DNA of 64,000 nucleotides from Arthrobacter sp. zg-Y1110 (lineage in GTDB: Bacteria > Actinomycetota > Actinomycetes > Actinomycetales > Micrococcaceae): contig NZ_CP104272.1 in NCBI RefSeq assembly GCF_025244865.1, forward strand, positions 3,224,001 to 3,288,000, given 5' to 3'. Below, in pieces: positions 52,883 through 62,263 of this stretch (its first letter is position 1; every line of letters starts with the position of its first letter). A program made the translations under genes and the position numbers. The notes under the pieces are model-generated. The model worked only from the letters and a program-made list of their open reading frames with translations. It ran no database searches and had not been told where the DNA came from.

Positions 52883-53714
52883 CCCCGCTCAAGCGGGCCA
52901 CGGCCTTGGGGTCCCGGTGGTCGAAAAACATGGACTTCCCGGTATCGAGGTCGGCTATGGAGGCCATTTCCTGTGGGCTGAGCTCGAAGTCGAACACATC
53001 GAAGTTCTCCGCCATCCGGTCCGGGCGGACCGATTTCGGGATCACCACTATTCGGCGTTGAATCAGCCAGCGGAGCACCACCTGGGGAATGGACTTCCCG
53101 TGGGTGTCGCCGACGGCCGAGAGCGTGGGATCGGAGAAGAGATTGTTCTTACCCTCGGCGAAGGGCGCCCAGGACTCGTGCCGGACGCCGTGGTCGCTCA
53201 TCAACTGGTTTTCGACCGCCCGCTGGTAGAACGGGTTGGTTTCAATCTGGTTCACGGCCGGAACCACGTCGTGGTGCATGATCAGATCGATCAACCGGTC
53301 CGGGGCGAAGTTCGAAACACCGATGGCCCGCGCGGCGCCGTCGTTGTAGAGCTGTTCCATTACCCGCCACTCGCCGTAGACGTCACCGAAGGGCTGGTGG
53401 ATCAGGTACAGATCCACATACTCCATGCCTAGGTTCTGCAACGAGTTCTCGAAGGCGCGTGTGGTGGTGGCCTCGCCGTTGTCCTGGATCCAGAGCTTGG
53501 TGGTGATGAACAGTTCGTTGCGTGCCAGGCCGCTCTTCTGCACCGCACGTCCCACGGCGTCTTCGTTTTGGTACGCCGCGGCGGTGTCCAGCGAGCGGTA
53601 TCCCGCAGCCAGCGCGTTGGTCACGGCCTCTTCGGTCTCATCCGGCGGGACCTGATACACGCCGAAGCCCAGGATCGGCATTTCGACGCCGTTGTTTAAG
53701 GTGACGTTCTCCAT
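52869..53714 (-). CDS. Aldo/keto reductase
   Basis: 281 residues, AKR5-like. Catalytic tetrad readable: D in [14 protein letters not shown] in the same segment, K in [10 protein letters not shown] and H in [21 protein letters not shown] and the late [20 protein letters not shown] bind NADPH. Reduces aldehydes such as 2,5-diketogluconate or methylglyoxal; exact substrate unknown. Confidence 0.92.
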   Translation of the reverse strand: MENVTLNNGVEMPILGFGVYQVPPDETEEAVTNALAAGYRSLDTAAAYQNEDAVGRAVQKSGLARNELFITTKLWIQDNGEATTTRAFENSLQNLGMEYVDLYLIHQPFGDVYGEWRVMEQLYNDGAARAIGVSNFAPDRLIDLIMHHDVVPAVNQIETNPFYQRAVENQLMSDHGVRHESWAPFAEGKNNLFSDPTLSAVGDTHGKSIPQVVLRWLIQRRIVVIPKSVRPDRMAENFDVFDFELSPQEMASIADLDTGKSMFFDHRDPKAVARLSGVTLE

Positions 53715-53840
53715 CGGCTTTCCTCTCGGTGGTCTTCCGGAATACAGTCCCCGACACTACGCGTGACGACCCGCCGGACGGGAGGGTCTTGTCCCAGTCC
53801 CAGCCACCCCCGGCCTAACCCGAGCCCAGGATGCCTGCCC

Positions 53841-54233
53841 CTAGGCGGACGCCCGGCGCTCCTCGTCGCTGCGCAGGATGCAGAATTCGTTGCCCTCCGG
53901 ATCTGCGAGCACCACCCACCCGGTGCCGTCCGCGTTGCGCCGGTCGTCGACTTCGCGGGCGCCCAGCCCCAGAAGGCGCTCGAGTTCCTGGTCGCGGGTA
54001 CCTTCGGCGGGCTTCAAGTCCAGATGGACGCGGTTCTTGATCTGCTTGGCGTCCGGAACCTCAATGAACAGCAGCCGCTGCGTGCCGTCCTGGGAGAAGA
54101 TCATGCATTCCTCCTCGCCCGGCCGGTTCGGGTCCTCCGGGTCTTCCCGGAAGCCGAGGATCCGCCGCCAGAACACGGACTGACCGTAGGCGTCGAGGCT
54201 GTCGAAGGATGTGTGGGAGATCAGGGATGCCAT
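53841..54233 (-). CDS. VOC-superfamily (glyoxalase-like) protein
   Basis: 130 residues from ATG 54233. Typical opening ISHTSFDSLDAYGQSVFWRRILGF (in pieces), central NRVHLDLKPAEG and the closing WVVLADPEGNEFCIL. This matches the Glyoxalase_6 group, common in actinobacteria, often without assigned reaction. Confidence 0.87.
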   Translation of the reverse strand: MASLISHTSFDSLDAYGQSVFWRRILGFREDPEDPNRPGEEECMIFSQDGTQRLLFIEVPDAKQIKNRVHLDLKPAEGTRDQELERLLGLGAREVDDRRNADGTGWVVLADPEGNEFCILRSDEERRASA

Positions 54234-54398
54234 GGTGAGGAGCCTAAAGGGTTTCCTGCGCATATGACACTGCCCACAACGGGGCCCCTCCCGCGGATTT
54301 TGCCCGATTCCGCCGCCGTACGATCGGAAATGGGCCCCGCCCCACCACAGCGCCGAACGTGCCGTGGGAACCGGCAATCCAACCAGGAGGATCCAACC

Positions 54399-55151
54399 GT
54401 GAGCGAACGACTCAAAGACAAAGTATCCCTGATTACCGGCGCAGCCAGCGGTATGGGCGCCTCCCACGCACGGGCTTTCGTGCGTGAAGGCGCCAAGGTG
54501 ATGATCGCCGACATCAACGACGACGCCGGTGCCGCCCTGGCCGCGGAACTGGGCGACGCCGCACGCTACGTGCATCTGAATGTCACCAGCGCCGAGGACT
54601 GGGCCGCCGCCGTGGCAGCCACGCTCGAAACCTTCGGCGGCCTCAATATCCTGGTGAACAACGCCGGCATCCTCGACGGCGGTCCGCTCGGCCAATATCC
54701 GGCGGAGCGCTGGCAGCGGGCACTGGACATCAACCTGACCGGCCCCTTCCTCGGCATGTCCGCAGCAGTCGAGGCGCTCAAGGCGTCCGCGCCGTCGTCG
54801 GTCATCAACATTTCCTCCACCGCCGGACTGGAGGGCATTGCCGGAATGCACGGCTACACGGCGTCGAAGTTCGGCCTGCGCGGACTGACGAAGTCCACCG
54901 CGCTGGAACTCGCCGCATCCCACGTGCGGGTCAACTCGGTGCACCCGGGGTCCATCCAGACGCCGATGACCGCCGTGATGGGCAGGCAGAAGCCGATCGA
55001 CTTCACCGAAACCACCCTCACCCGGCCGGCCGCTCCGGAAGAGGTCACCAGTGTTGTCCTCTTCCTGGCCAGCGACGAGTCAAGCTTCTCCACGGGTGCC
55101 GAGTTTGTGGTCGACGGCGGGATCACCGCCGGGAAGATCTACAACGTCTAA
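54399..55151 (+). CDS. SDR-family dehydrogenase (hydroxysteroid/cyclohexanol type)
   Basis: 250 residues from GTG 54399 behind AGGAGG. Cofactor motif TGAASGMGASHARAF with ADIND following (NAD preference), NNAGI, S in NISSTAGLEG and Y-x-x-x-K as YTASK. Similar to 3-alpha/20-beta-hydroxysteroid and cyclohexanol dehydrogenases. Isolated. Confidence 0.9.
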   Translation: MSERLKDKVSLITGAASGMGASHARAFVREGAKVMIADINDDAGAALAAELGDAARYVHLNVTSAEDWAAAVAATLETFGGLNILVNNAGILDGGPLGQYPAERWQRALDINLTGPFLGMSAAVEALKASAPSSVINISSTAGLEGIAGMHGYTASKFGLRGLTKSTALELAASHVRVNSVHPGSIQTPMTAVMGRQKPIDFTETTLTRPAAPEEVTSVVLFLASDESSFSTGAEFVVDGGITAGKIYNV

Positions 55152-55289
55152 ACCGGCGGTGTTCCGCGGACCGGCACACGCGGTGCCGGTCCGCGGTCCC
55201 CTTACGCCGGCTGGGATATCAAGGCTGTCGACGGAGGTGCGGGAGATCAGGGAGGCCGGGGGGAAGAACCTAAGGACCGTGGTGACCGA

Positions 55290-57074
55290 CTAGTCGCGCA
55301 GGAACAACCCGAGCACTTGATTGATGATTCCGGGAGTGGTTCCCCGGGACAGGTCCAGTGCAGCATTCCTTCGGTAGTACGGCGAAAGGTCCAACCCGAC
55401 ACCGAGCCCAATTATCTCCACTCCGCCGCTAACCTCGTGCGACGAAACGATGCTTTGCAAGTGTTGTTCCAGATAGTGGTCGTCGTTGGCAAGGGACGTG
55501 GCCCCGTCCATCGGACTGCCGTCGGAAAGAACCATCAGGATCCGCCGCCCTGAACCGCCGTCGCCGGCGGAACCATGCCCCTCCGAGGAATCCGCGAGCC
55601 GCCGGCAGGCCCAATCGACGGCTTCGCCATCCACGCCTTCCCGGAATAACTCCTTCTTCATCAGCCCTGCGATGCCCGGACGGGCCTGCCGCCAGGGGGT
55701 GTCGCCATCCTTGAACACCAAATGCTGCACCTCATTGAGGCGCCCGGGGTTCGGGGGCCGTCCGGCACCGATCCAGTCCTTCCCTACGCGGCCGCCGTTC
55801 CAGGTACCCGTCGTGAACCCAAGGACTTCACAGCGCGCGCCGACAAGGTCCAAGGCGCGTGCATAGACATCAACGAGGGCTGCAATAGCAGCACTGTGCT
55901 CTTTCATGGATCCGGAGCAGTCCACCAGGAAAGTGACTCGGACCTCGCTTCGGGATTGGATCCGATCCGTCCGGAAAACCCGATGGTCTCCGGAAGACGT
56001 AACAATCCGGGCGAGCCTGCTGCCGTCTAAGCGTCCTTCGAGGGCGTCGCCGTCCCAGCCGTCCGGGATGGCTGAGGACAGCACCGCGGCAAGACTGGAT
56101 CCCAGCCTGTGAACGTTGATGCCCTGCCCGGCGATACTCTCATCCAACTGCTGCCGGTAGTGGCGGAGCAGCCCAGTGCGGACCAGGTCCGTTGCCATGA
56201 GCTCGCGGTCATAGGCTCTGGTGAAGCAGCGATATCCGGTGCCACCGGATTCCAGCGCCTGGCTGTTCCCATAGCTGGCAACCGGGATGGCATCCCCGCT
56301 GCTTTCCTGGTCGAAGAGCAGAGGAAACGAAGCACTCCGGCCACCTCGGGATGGCCTTTTCCCCGCCACGATCATGTGCTCTATAGTGGCGGCGATAGCC
56401 TCGGCGATGGCAAGAGCATGGCCTGCGAACACCCGCTGAGATGCCCTCTCCCGCCGAAGGGCAGCCAGATGCACACCGAGGCGAGGAGCCAGCCGGGCCC
56501 AGATGGATTCGATTCGGTCCTCATATTCCGGACAGATGGGGTCCAGCGTGATTCTCGCACGGCAGACCTGCGACACCGCAAAGACGATGACTCCCAAGTC
56601 GGTCCCGGACAAGGTGGACCCGTAAAACTCCCTAGACCACTGCTGGAAGCGCCGATTCAGGTTGACCCGGATACCTGGCATCTCCGGGTCGCTCAGGGAT
56701 TCAACCCGGAACTGTTCGAGCATTTCAAAAACGAGCATGCGGGCTGGTTCTGTTGGACAGAGATATCGGTGCAAAACCGGGTCACTGTGCCGAAGCCGTA
56801 GGGCCATGCCGTCAGCCACGCCGCGGACGTCTTCCAAGGCCGGGGGGTCCTCCCCCATGTGGAGGTGCGGTGCAGGCATCGACAGTGAAGTGCTGCCCCT
56901 GTACAGCGTGGCGCCTCGAAAGTGCACGTCGGGCTGACCGGAAAGGGAACGTATGACCGCCGCGCAGAGCTCAAATGTCTGTTTTTGGCGGCGGAGCGCG
57001 GCTACAGCGCCTTCCCCGGAAACCGCAGGGTCGCGATCCTCCAGACCGGGTCCGGCATGCACGACGGGATCCAT
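55290..57074 (-). CDS. CobT-like VWA protein
   Basis: 594 residues from ATG 57074. N-terminal helical region of cobaltochelatase-CobT type (FRGATLYRGSTSLSMPAPHL, EMLEQFRVESL, AGHALAIAEAIA) and a C-terminal von Willebrand A domain with an intact MIDAS: DCSGSM near residue 395, then the T in GFTTGTWNG and the late DGSPMDGAT aspartate. CobT works with the AAA ATPase CobS to drive metal insertion by CobN. No CobN is visible, and the location beside xsc suggests a non-cobalamin client. Third gene of the IclR-cobS-cobT operon. Confidence 0.82.
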   Translation of the reverse strand: MDPVVHAGPGLEDRDPAVSGEGAVAALRRQKQTFELCAAVIRSLSGQPDVHFRGATLYRGSTSLSMPAPHLHMGEDPPALEDVRGVADGMALRLRHSDPVLHRYLCPTEPARMLVFEMLEQFRVESLSDPEMPGIRVNLNRRFQQWSREFYGSTLSGTDLGVIVFAVSQVCRARITLDPICPEYEDRIESIWARLAPRLGVHLAALRRERASQRVFAGHALAIAEAIAATIEHMIVAGKRPSRGGRSASFPLLFDQESSGDAIPVASYGNSQALESGGTGYRCFTRAYDRELMATDLVRTGLLRHYRQQLDESIAGQGINVHRLGSSLAAVLSSAIPDGWDGDALEGRLDGSRLARIVTSSGDHRVFRTDRIQSRSEVRVTFLVDCSGSMKEHSAAIAALVDVYARALDLVGARCEVLGFTTGTWNGGRVGKDWIGAGRPPNPGRLNEVQHLVFKDGDTPWRQARPGIAGLMKKELFREGVDGEAVDWACRRLADSSEGHGSAGDGGSGRRILMVLSDGSPMDGATSLANDDHYLEQHLQSIVSSHEVSGGVEIIGLGVGLDLSPYYRRNAALDLSRGTTPGIINQVLGLFLRD

Positions 57075-57087
57075 AGGTGGGTGGGCC

Positions 57088-58095
57088 TTAGCTAGCCATA
57101 ACGGGTGAGTGGTTGCGCTTGGGCGGCACTGGTCCAGACGCCGGCGGGGCCAATTCGCGGTCGAAACAGCGCTGGAAGTATTCCGCAAGGAGAGTTTGCT
57201 CGGCCTCGTCACACCTGTTGGCGAAGGACAACCGGAATGCCTTGCCGGCATCGCCGAAGACGCCGACATTCTCGGCCCAGGTAATCACTGTCCGCGGAGA
57301 CATCAGTGTGGAGAGGTCGCCTACGCGGAACCCCTCGCGTGTCAGGTTGGCCACTGCCACCATGGATGCCACCAGTTTTCGGCCGGCGGCATCCTCCAGT
57401 TCGGGCACCTGAGCCAAAACGATCCCGGCCTCTTCCGCCGCGCTGGGATGGTTTAGCGAAGCGATGATGTTCCAGCGGTCCATTTGGGCGTGGTTCAGCC
57501 GTTGAACGCCATGGTACATACCGTTGAGGTTCCCCAAACCCACCGTGTTGGCTGTGGCGAAGAGCCGGAACCCGGGGTGCACGTCGAGGACCCGGTTCTG
57601 ATCCAGCATCGTTAACTTGCCGTCGCGCTCCAAGAGCCGCTGGATCACGAACATCACATCCGGCCGTCCGGCATCGTACTCATCCAAAATCAGGGCCATC
57701 GGACGTTGAACTGCCCATGGAACGATTCCTTCTTGGAACTCCGTGACTTGTTTGCCCTCCTTGAGTACCACCCCATCCCGCCCTATCAGGTCGAGTCTGC
57801 TGATATGGCCATCCAGATTCACGCGCACACAACCCCAGTTCAGGCGTGCCGCCACCTGTTCGATATGTGTCGACTTGCCCGTTCCATGCAGCCCCTGAAG
57901 CAGCATCCGCCGGTTCCGGGTGAACGCCACCAGGATGGCTAATGTGACTTCTTCGTTAAAGAGATAGGCGGGATCTATTCGGGGGACATGCTCACCGCCT
58001 TCCCGGAATGCCGGCACCATAAGGTCCGAGTCGACGCCGAATACGTCACGGACAGACACCATGTGGTCCGGCATCACGCAGTTCAGCTGGTCCAC
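57088..58095 (-). CDS. CobS-like AAA+ ATPase (MoxR class)
   Basis: 335 residues from GTG 58095, with GGAGGGGGA upstream; it overlaps the IclR gene by 13 bp. Walker A GLHGTGKSTH near residue 92, Walker B LILDEYDAG near 155, and sensor ATANTVGLGN near 205. The zinc-free CobS layout and length match cobaltochelatase CobS. With the VWA partner 13 bp downstream it forms a CobS-CobT chaperone pair. Confidence 0.85.
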   Translation of the reverse strand: MDQLNCVMPDHMVSVRDVFGVDSDLMVPAFREGGEHVPRIDPAYLFNEEVTLAILVAFTRNRRMLLQGLHGTGKSTHIEQVAARLNWGCVRVNLDGHISRLDLIGRDGVVLKEGKQVTEFQEGIVPWAVQRPMALILDEYDAGRPDVMFVIQRLLERDGKLTMLDQNRVLDVHPGFRLFATANTVGLGNLNGMYHGVQRLNHAQMDRWNIIASLNHPSAAEEAGIVLAQVPELEDAAGRKLVASMVAVANLTREGFRVGDLSTLMSPRTVITWAENVGVFGDAGKAFRLSFANRCDEAEQTLLAEYFQRCFDRELAPPASGPVPPKRNHSPVMAS

Positions 58096-58958
58096 AACCC
58101 GTCCCCCTCCGCCAAGCCTGCGTCGTTGCCGCCCTTACCGCTTCCATCAGGGGCGGAAGAACCTAATTCAATCTCGCCAAGCGCCGCAGCAGCACGGTGC
58201 AGGGCGGGAAGAAGCTTCAATCCCTTCTCGGGGGTGAGCCGCATGGCTGGCGCCTGTACTGCCACACATAGGTTGGAAACCGGATTCCCGGTCGGAACCA
58301 ACACGGCCACGCACACCAGACCTGGGAGGAATTCCTCGTCGTCGATGGCGTAGCCATCCCGGCGGACGAGTTGAAGTTCCTCGTCGATTAGGTCCGGGTC
58401 CGTCATGGTCTTATCTGTGTAGCGTTCCAACGGCGCGGCGGAGATCAGGCGCCTGCGCTGGGCGGGGCTGAGCTGGGAGAGGATCATCTTTCCACTGGCT
58501 GAACAGTGCACCGGGACGCGGGAACCAGGCTGGAGCGTTATCCTCAACGGCTCAGGGGTTTCAATGCGGTCTAGGTAGACCACCTCGCTGCCAGACACGG
58601 TTGTGACGTTGCAGCTTTCGCCCAATTCCCTCACGAGATCGCGCAGGACAGCATGTCTGGCCCCGTGATGTATGTCGTTGATTAGCAGTTTCTCCGCCAT
58701 CCGGCGCAGCCTGGCCCCGGTGCCATAGTGCCGACCGTTATTTTCCCGAACCAACAGCCCTGAGCCCTCGAGTTGCTGAAGCATGCGATGAAGAGTCGGC
58801 TTGGGGGTTCCTGTTTCCTCCACCAAGCCCTGAAGCGTAAAGAGCTGATCTTTCGTGGCGATTAACTCCAAGAGGGAGAACAACCGCATGGTGGGGGTGT
58901 CGCCAACGAGTTCAGACGGTACCGGAGCAGATTCCCCGAGCCTGCGAATTTCTGCCAT
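58083..58958 (-). CDS. IclR-family regulator
   Basis: 291 residues from ATG 58958 with GGAGA upstream. Winged HTH at about 20-85 (LFSLLELIATKDQLFTLQGL, GTPKPTLHRMLQQLEGSGLL) and the IclR effector domain (VPVHCSASGKMILSQL, GYAIDDEEFLPGLVCVAVLV). Divergent from xsc by about 200 bp. It likely controls xsc-pta through the GGAACA/TGTTCC site and also its own operon. Confidence 0.9.
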   Translation of the reverse strand: MAEIRRLGESAPVPSELVGDTPTMRLFSLLELIATKDQLFTLQGLVEETGTPKPTLHRMLQQLEGSGLLVRENNGRHYGTGARLRRMAEKLLINDIHHGARHAVLRDLVRELGESCNVTTVSGSEVVYLDRIETPEPLRITLQPGSRVPVHCSASGKMILSQLSPAQRRRLISAAPLERYTDKTMTDPDLIDEELQLVRRDGYAIDDEEFLPGLVCVAVLVPTGNPVSNLCVAVQAPAMRLTPEKGLKLLPALHRAAAALGEIELGSSAPDGSGKGGNDAGLAEGDGLWTS

Positions 58959-59044
58959 TCGATTGTCTCCGATCACGTAGTAGGCAACATACTGCCACAT
59001 ATAGCGAAATGCTGTACATCACGTTTCAACTATTTAAATTTCCG

Positions 59045-59108
59045 TTGACGGTTCGTCGTCCTTGGCATACTCTCGGCTCCAGTACCGAAAACAGGAACAT
59101 TTTGTTCC
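59045..59108 (+). promoter_or_regulatory. xsc promoter with downstream IclR-type operator
   Basis: -35 TTGACG (59045-59050), 17-bp spacer, -10 TACTCT (59068-59073). A perfect palindrome with arms GGAACA (59094-59099) and TGTTCC (59103-59108) lies about 15-30 bases after the expected start of transcription, a position suited to repression by the adjacent IclR protein. Confidence 0.75.
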
Positions 59109-59154
59109 ATTTTTCTCAAAAGTCTGGGTGAACGCCTGGAGGAGGAGCATCATC

Positions 59155-61056
59155 ATGGTCGACCTTTTTCCTGTTGCCGAAGACGGCACAACAGCTGCAC
59201 CCGATACCGGTTCATCCGCGGTAGGGACCACAGGCCCACAGAAGCTGGCTGCGCCACAGAAATCCCCCAGGGAAGCCATCAAGGGGATGCAAAAAATGAC
59301 CCCCTCAGAGGCTTTCGTTGAAACCTTGGTTGCCAACGACGTAACTGACATTTTCGGCATTATGGGATCGGCCTTCATGGATGCCATGGACATCTTTGCT
59401 CCGGCGGGCATACGGCTGGTTCCGGTCGTACATGAGCAGGGGGCCGCCCATATGGCGGACGGTTATGCCCGCGCTAGCGGGCGCCATGGTGTGGTCATCG
59501 GCCAGAATGGCCCCGGCATCAGCAACTGTGTCACTGGTATCGCTGCAGCATTCTGGGCGCATAGCCCCGTCGTCATCGTGACACCGGAGGCAGGCACCAC
59601 GGGCATCGGCCTCGGTGGTTTCCAAGAGGCCAAACAGCTGCCCATGTTTCAGGAGTTCACAAAATACCAAGGCCACGTGACCCATCCAGCCCGGATGGCC
59701 GAGTACACCGGGCGGTGCTTCGACCGCGCCATGTCCGAAAACGGCCCGACCCAGCTCAACATTCCCCGCGATTACTTCTACGGTGAAATTACTGCTGAAA
59801 TCCCTGAACCTCGCCGGGTTGACCGCGGCGCCGGCGGCTCCAAGACCTTGGATGAAGCGGCAGCATTGATCGCTTCCGCCAAGTTCCCGGTCATTGTTTC
59901 CGGCGGTGGGGTGGTAATGGCAGACGGTATCGAGGAATGCAAGGCTCTGGCAGAACGCTTGGGCGCTCCCGTGGTGAACAGCTACCAGCACAACGATTCG
60001 TTCCCGGCCAGCCACCCCCTTTGGGCCGGACCGCTCGGCTACCAGGGTTCCAAGGCGGGCATGAAGCTCATCTCGCAGGCCGACGTCGTCATTGCTCTCG
60101 GTACCCGGCTTGGCCCGTTCGGTACCCTGCCGCAGTATGGTCAGGCCTACTGGCCTACCGAGGCCAAGATCATCCAGATCGATGCCGACCATACGATGCT
60201 CGGCCTGGTCAAGAAGATCAGTGTCGGCATTTGCGGCGATGCCAAGGCAGTTGCCATCGAACTCATTCGACGACTCGATCAAGTCGTTCTGGACTGCGAT
60301 GCGACCAAGACTGAACGTGCGACCGCCATCAAGGCTGAAAAGGAAGCCTGGGAAGAGGAACTGATTGCATGGACCCACGAAACTGACGAGTACAGCCTTG
60401 ACATGCTCGAAGAGCACAAAAACGAGGAGGGCAACTGGTTGTCGCCTCGGCAGGTACTACGTGAACTTGAGAAGGCCATGCCGGAAGATGTCATGATCTC
60501 CACCGACATAGGCAACATCAACTCCGTGGCACACAGCTACCTGCGCTTTGAAAAGCCGCGCAGTTTCTTCGCTCCCATGAGCTTCGGTAACTGCGGCTAC
60601 GCGTTGCCAACCATCATTGGAGCAAAAGCGGCTGCCATGGAGCGTCCCGCTGTTGCCTACGCGGGTGACGGGGCTTGGGCTATGAGCATGGGCGAAGTGC
60701 TCACCGCGGTCCGGCACGACATCCCGGTTACTGCGGTCGTTTTTCGCAACCGGCAGTGGGGTGCCGAAAAAAAGAACCAGGTCGAATTCTACAACCGCCG
60801 GTTTGTTGCCGGTGAACTGGACAACGAGAACGAGAGCTTTGCCGCCATGGCGCAAACCATGGGGGCAGAGGGCATTGTGGTGGACCGCTTGGACGAAGTC
60901 GGACCAGCACTTAAACGCGCGCTTGCTGCCCAGCTGAACGAGGGAAAAACCACCGTCATCGAAATCATGTGCACTCGGGAGCTCGGTGACCCGTTCAGGC
61001 GCGACGCCCTCGCCAAACCGATCCGCCTGCTCGACAAGTACAAGGATTACGTATAA
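59155..61056 (+). CDS. xsc: Sulfoacetaldehyde acetyltransferase
   Basis: 633 residues. ThDP-enzyme motifs: VVHEQGAAHMADGYARA with the catalytic glutamate near residue 92, IGQNGPGISN, GGFQEAKQLPMFQEF (an Xsc hallmark), and the ThDP-binding YAGDGAWAMSM then RQWGAEKKNQVEFY. It converts sulfoacetaldehyde and phosphate to acetyl phosphate and sulfite. ATG 59155 is fixed by GGAGGAGG; this adds about 45 residues before MTPSEAF, where other Xsc proteins begin. Next gene is pta, as in many C2-sulfonate clusters. Confidence 0.93.
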   Translation: MVDLFPVAEDGTTAAPDTGSSAVGTTGPQKLAAPQKSPREAIKGMQKMTPSEAFVETLVANDVTDIFGIMGSAFMDAMDIFAPAGIRLVPVVHEQGAAHMADGYARASGRHGVVIGQNGPGISNCVTGIAAAFWAHSPVVIVTPEAGTTGIGLGGFQEAKQLPMFQEFTKYQGHVTHPARMAEYTGRCFDRAMSENGPTQLNIPRDYFYGEITAEIPEPRRVDRGAGGSKTLDEAAALIASAKFPVIVSGGGVVMADGIEECKALAERLGAPVVNSYQHNDSFPASHPLWAGPLGYQGSKAGMKLISQADVVIALGTRLGPFGTLPQYGQAYWPTEAKIIQIDADHTMLGLVKKISVGICGDAKAVAIELIRRLDQVVLDCDATKTERATAIKAEKEAWEEELIAWTHETDEYSLDMLEEHKNEEGNWLSPRQVLRELEKAMPEDVMISTDIGNINSVAHSYLRFEKPRSFFAPMSFGNCGYALPTIIGAKAAAMERPAVAYAGDGAWAMSMGEVLTAVRHDIPVTAVVFRNRQWGAEKKNQVEFYNRRFVAGELDNENESFAAMAQTMGAEGIVVDRLDEVGPALKRALAAQLNEGKTTVIEIMCTRELGDPFRRDALAKPIRLLDKYKDYV

Positions 61057-61080
61057 ATCCCTGGCTCCTGAAATCTGCGC

Positions 61081-61111
61081 CCTGCGGAGGCCTCCTGAAG
61101 GCCTCCGCAGG
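61081..61111 (+). promoter_or_regulatory. Perfect hairpin between xsc and pta
   Basis: Arms CCTGCGGAGGCCT (61081-61093) and AGGCCTCCGCAGG (61099-61111) pair over 13 bp with a 5-base loop, 24 bases after the xsc stop and 16 before pta. No T-run follows, so partial attenuation or mRNA 3' protection is more likely than full termination. Confidence 0.8.
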
Positions 61112-61127
61112 CAACTTACGAGAGGGT

Positions 61128-62168
61128 ATGCCCGTGACGGCAGAAATCGCCGGGAGGCCGGAACTTCGGACAGGGGAGTCCGTTGCGAGCACCGTGTTTG
61201 ACCGTTGGAGGCAGGAACTGTCCGGCCATGACCGAACCGTCGGCTTCGCTGACGGTGAGGACCCGAGAGCCATACGCGCCGCCGCCGTCCTTGGATCCCA
61301 GGGGATTCTCCTCCCCCGATTGGTGGGTAGGAGCGCAGAAATCCAGCGGCTAGCGCAACAGCTCGGATGTGAGGTTCCGCGCGGATGGATACTCGACGTC
61401 GGCGAACTAGCCGGGGACAGCGCCATCGACCGCATCGTCTCTAGTATTCGTATCCGGAAGCCCGAGCAGCTGGAGCAGGTTAGACAGGATCCCGTCTACC
61501 TGGCCGCTGCTGCACTGAAGGCCGGCTGCGTCGACGCATGCGTCGCGGGCGCGGGCTCCCCAACGGCTCTGGTCCTGCGGGCCGCGCTACGGGTTGTGGG
61601 GTTGTCGCGCGGCTGCAGCACCCTGAGCAGTTCTTTCCTGATGCTGCTGCCGAACGGCCGGCAGATAACCTTCGGAGATTGTGCTGTCGTCCCCGATCCT
61701 TCAGCCGAGGAATTGGCGGATATCGCCGCATCAGCAGCGATGATGCACCAGACGCTAACCGGAGAGCGCGCCAAGGTAGCGCTCTTATCGTTCTCAACCC
61801 GGGACAGTGCCGTTCACCCGCATGTAGACAAGATCAAAAACGCCATGGTAGTCCTCCGGGCCCGCCACCCGTCGCTGCAAGCGGATGGAGAACTGCAGCT
61901 AGATGCTGCTTTAGTACCCCAGATCGGCATGTTGAAGGCGCCCGGTTCAGCTGTTGCGGGCCACGCCAACGTACTCATTTTTCCTACCCTCGATGCGGCC
62001 AATATCGGTTACAAAATCACCGAACGGTTGGGCGGAGCCCTGGCTTTGGGCCCCCTCCTTCAGGGACTGGCGGCGCCAATGAACGACCTGTCCCGTGGCT
62101 GCACCACAGATGACATCTACTCCATGGGTCTCCTGAGCGCCAGGCAGTCCCTAGATCTGAACCGCTGA
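61128..62168 (+). CDS. pta: Phosphate acetyltransferase
   Basis: 346 residues, the short Pta form without the N-terminal DRTGG domain. Active-site segments: DACVAGAGSPTALVLRAALR (core), SSSFLMLLPNGRQITFGDCAV, ALLSFSTRDSA, and PTLDAANIGYKITERLGG near the end. It converts acetyl phosphate from Xsc to acetyl-CoA. An extra N-terminal 25 residues precede the family start. Confidence 0.92.
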   Translation: MPVTAEIAGRPELRTGESVASTVFDRWRQELSGHDRTVGFADGEDPRAIRAAAVLGSQGILLPRLVGRSAEIQRLAQQLGCEVPRGWILDVGELAGDSAIDRIVSSIRIRKPEQLEQVRQDPVYLAAAALKAGCVDACVAGAGSPTALVLRAALRVVGLSRGCSTLSSSFLMLLPNGRQITFGDCAVVPDPSAEELADIAASAAMMHQTLTGERAKVALLSFSTRDSAVHPHVDKIKNAMVVLRARHPSLQADGELQLDAALVPQIGMLKAPGSAVAGHANVLIFPTLDAANIGYKITERLGGALALGPLLQGLAAPMNDLSRGCTTDDIYSMGLLSARQSLDLNR

Positions 62169-62263
62169 TATTCCGAGTCCGCGGTACGTTCCACAACCTG
62201 CGCCAGAGAAAGGAAATCCGGCATGGGTCCGGCAGCTGCCGGACCAGCCTGGGCCAAATCGCT

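Noticed and set aside
53763..54398. Long N-terminal extension of the SDR gene at 54399
   Set aside because: The extension reads through the antisense of the VOC gene and its flank; GTG 54399 has a perfect ribosome site and family start.
55290..58095. Complete cobaltochelatase for cobalamin synthesis
   Set aside because: No CobN or other cobalamin genes are present in the window.
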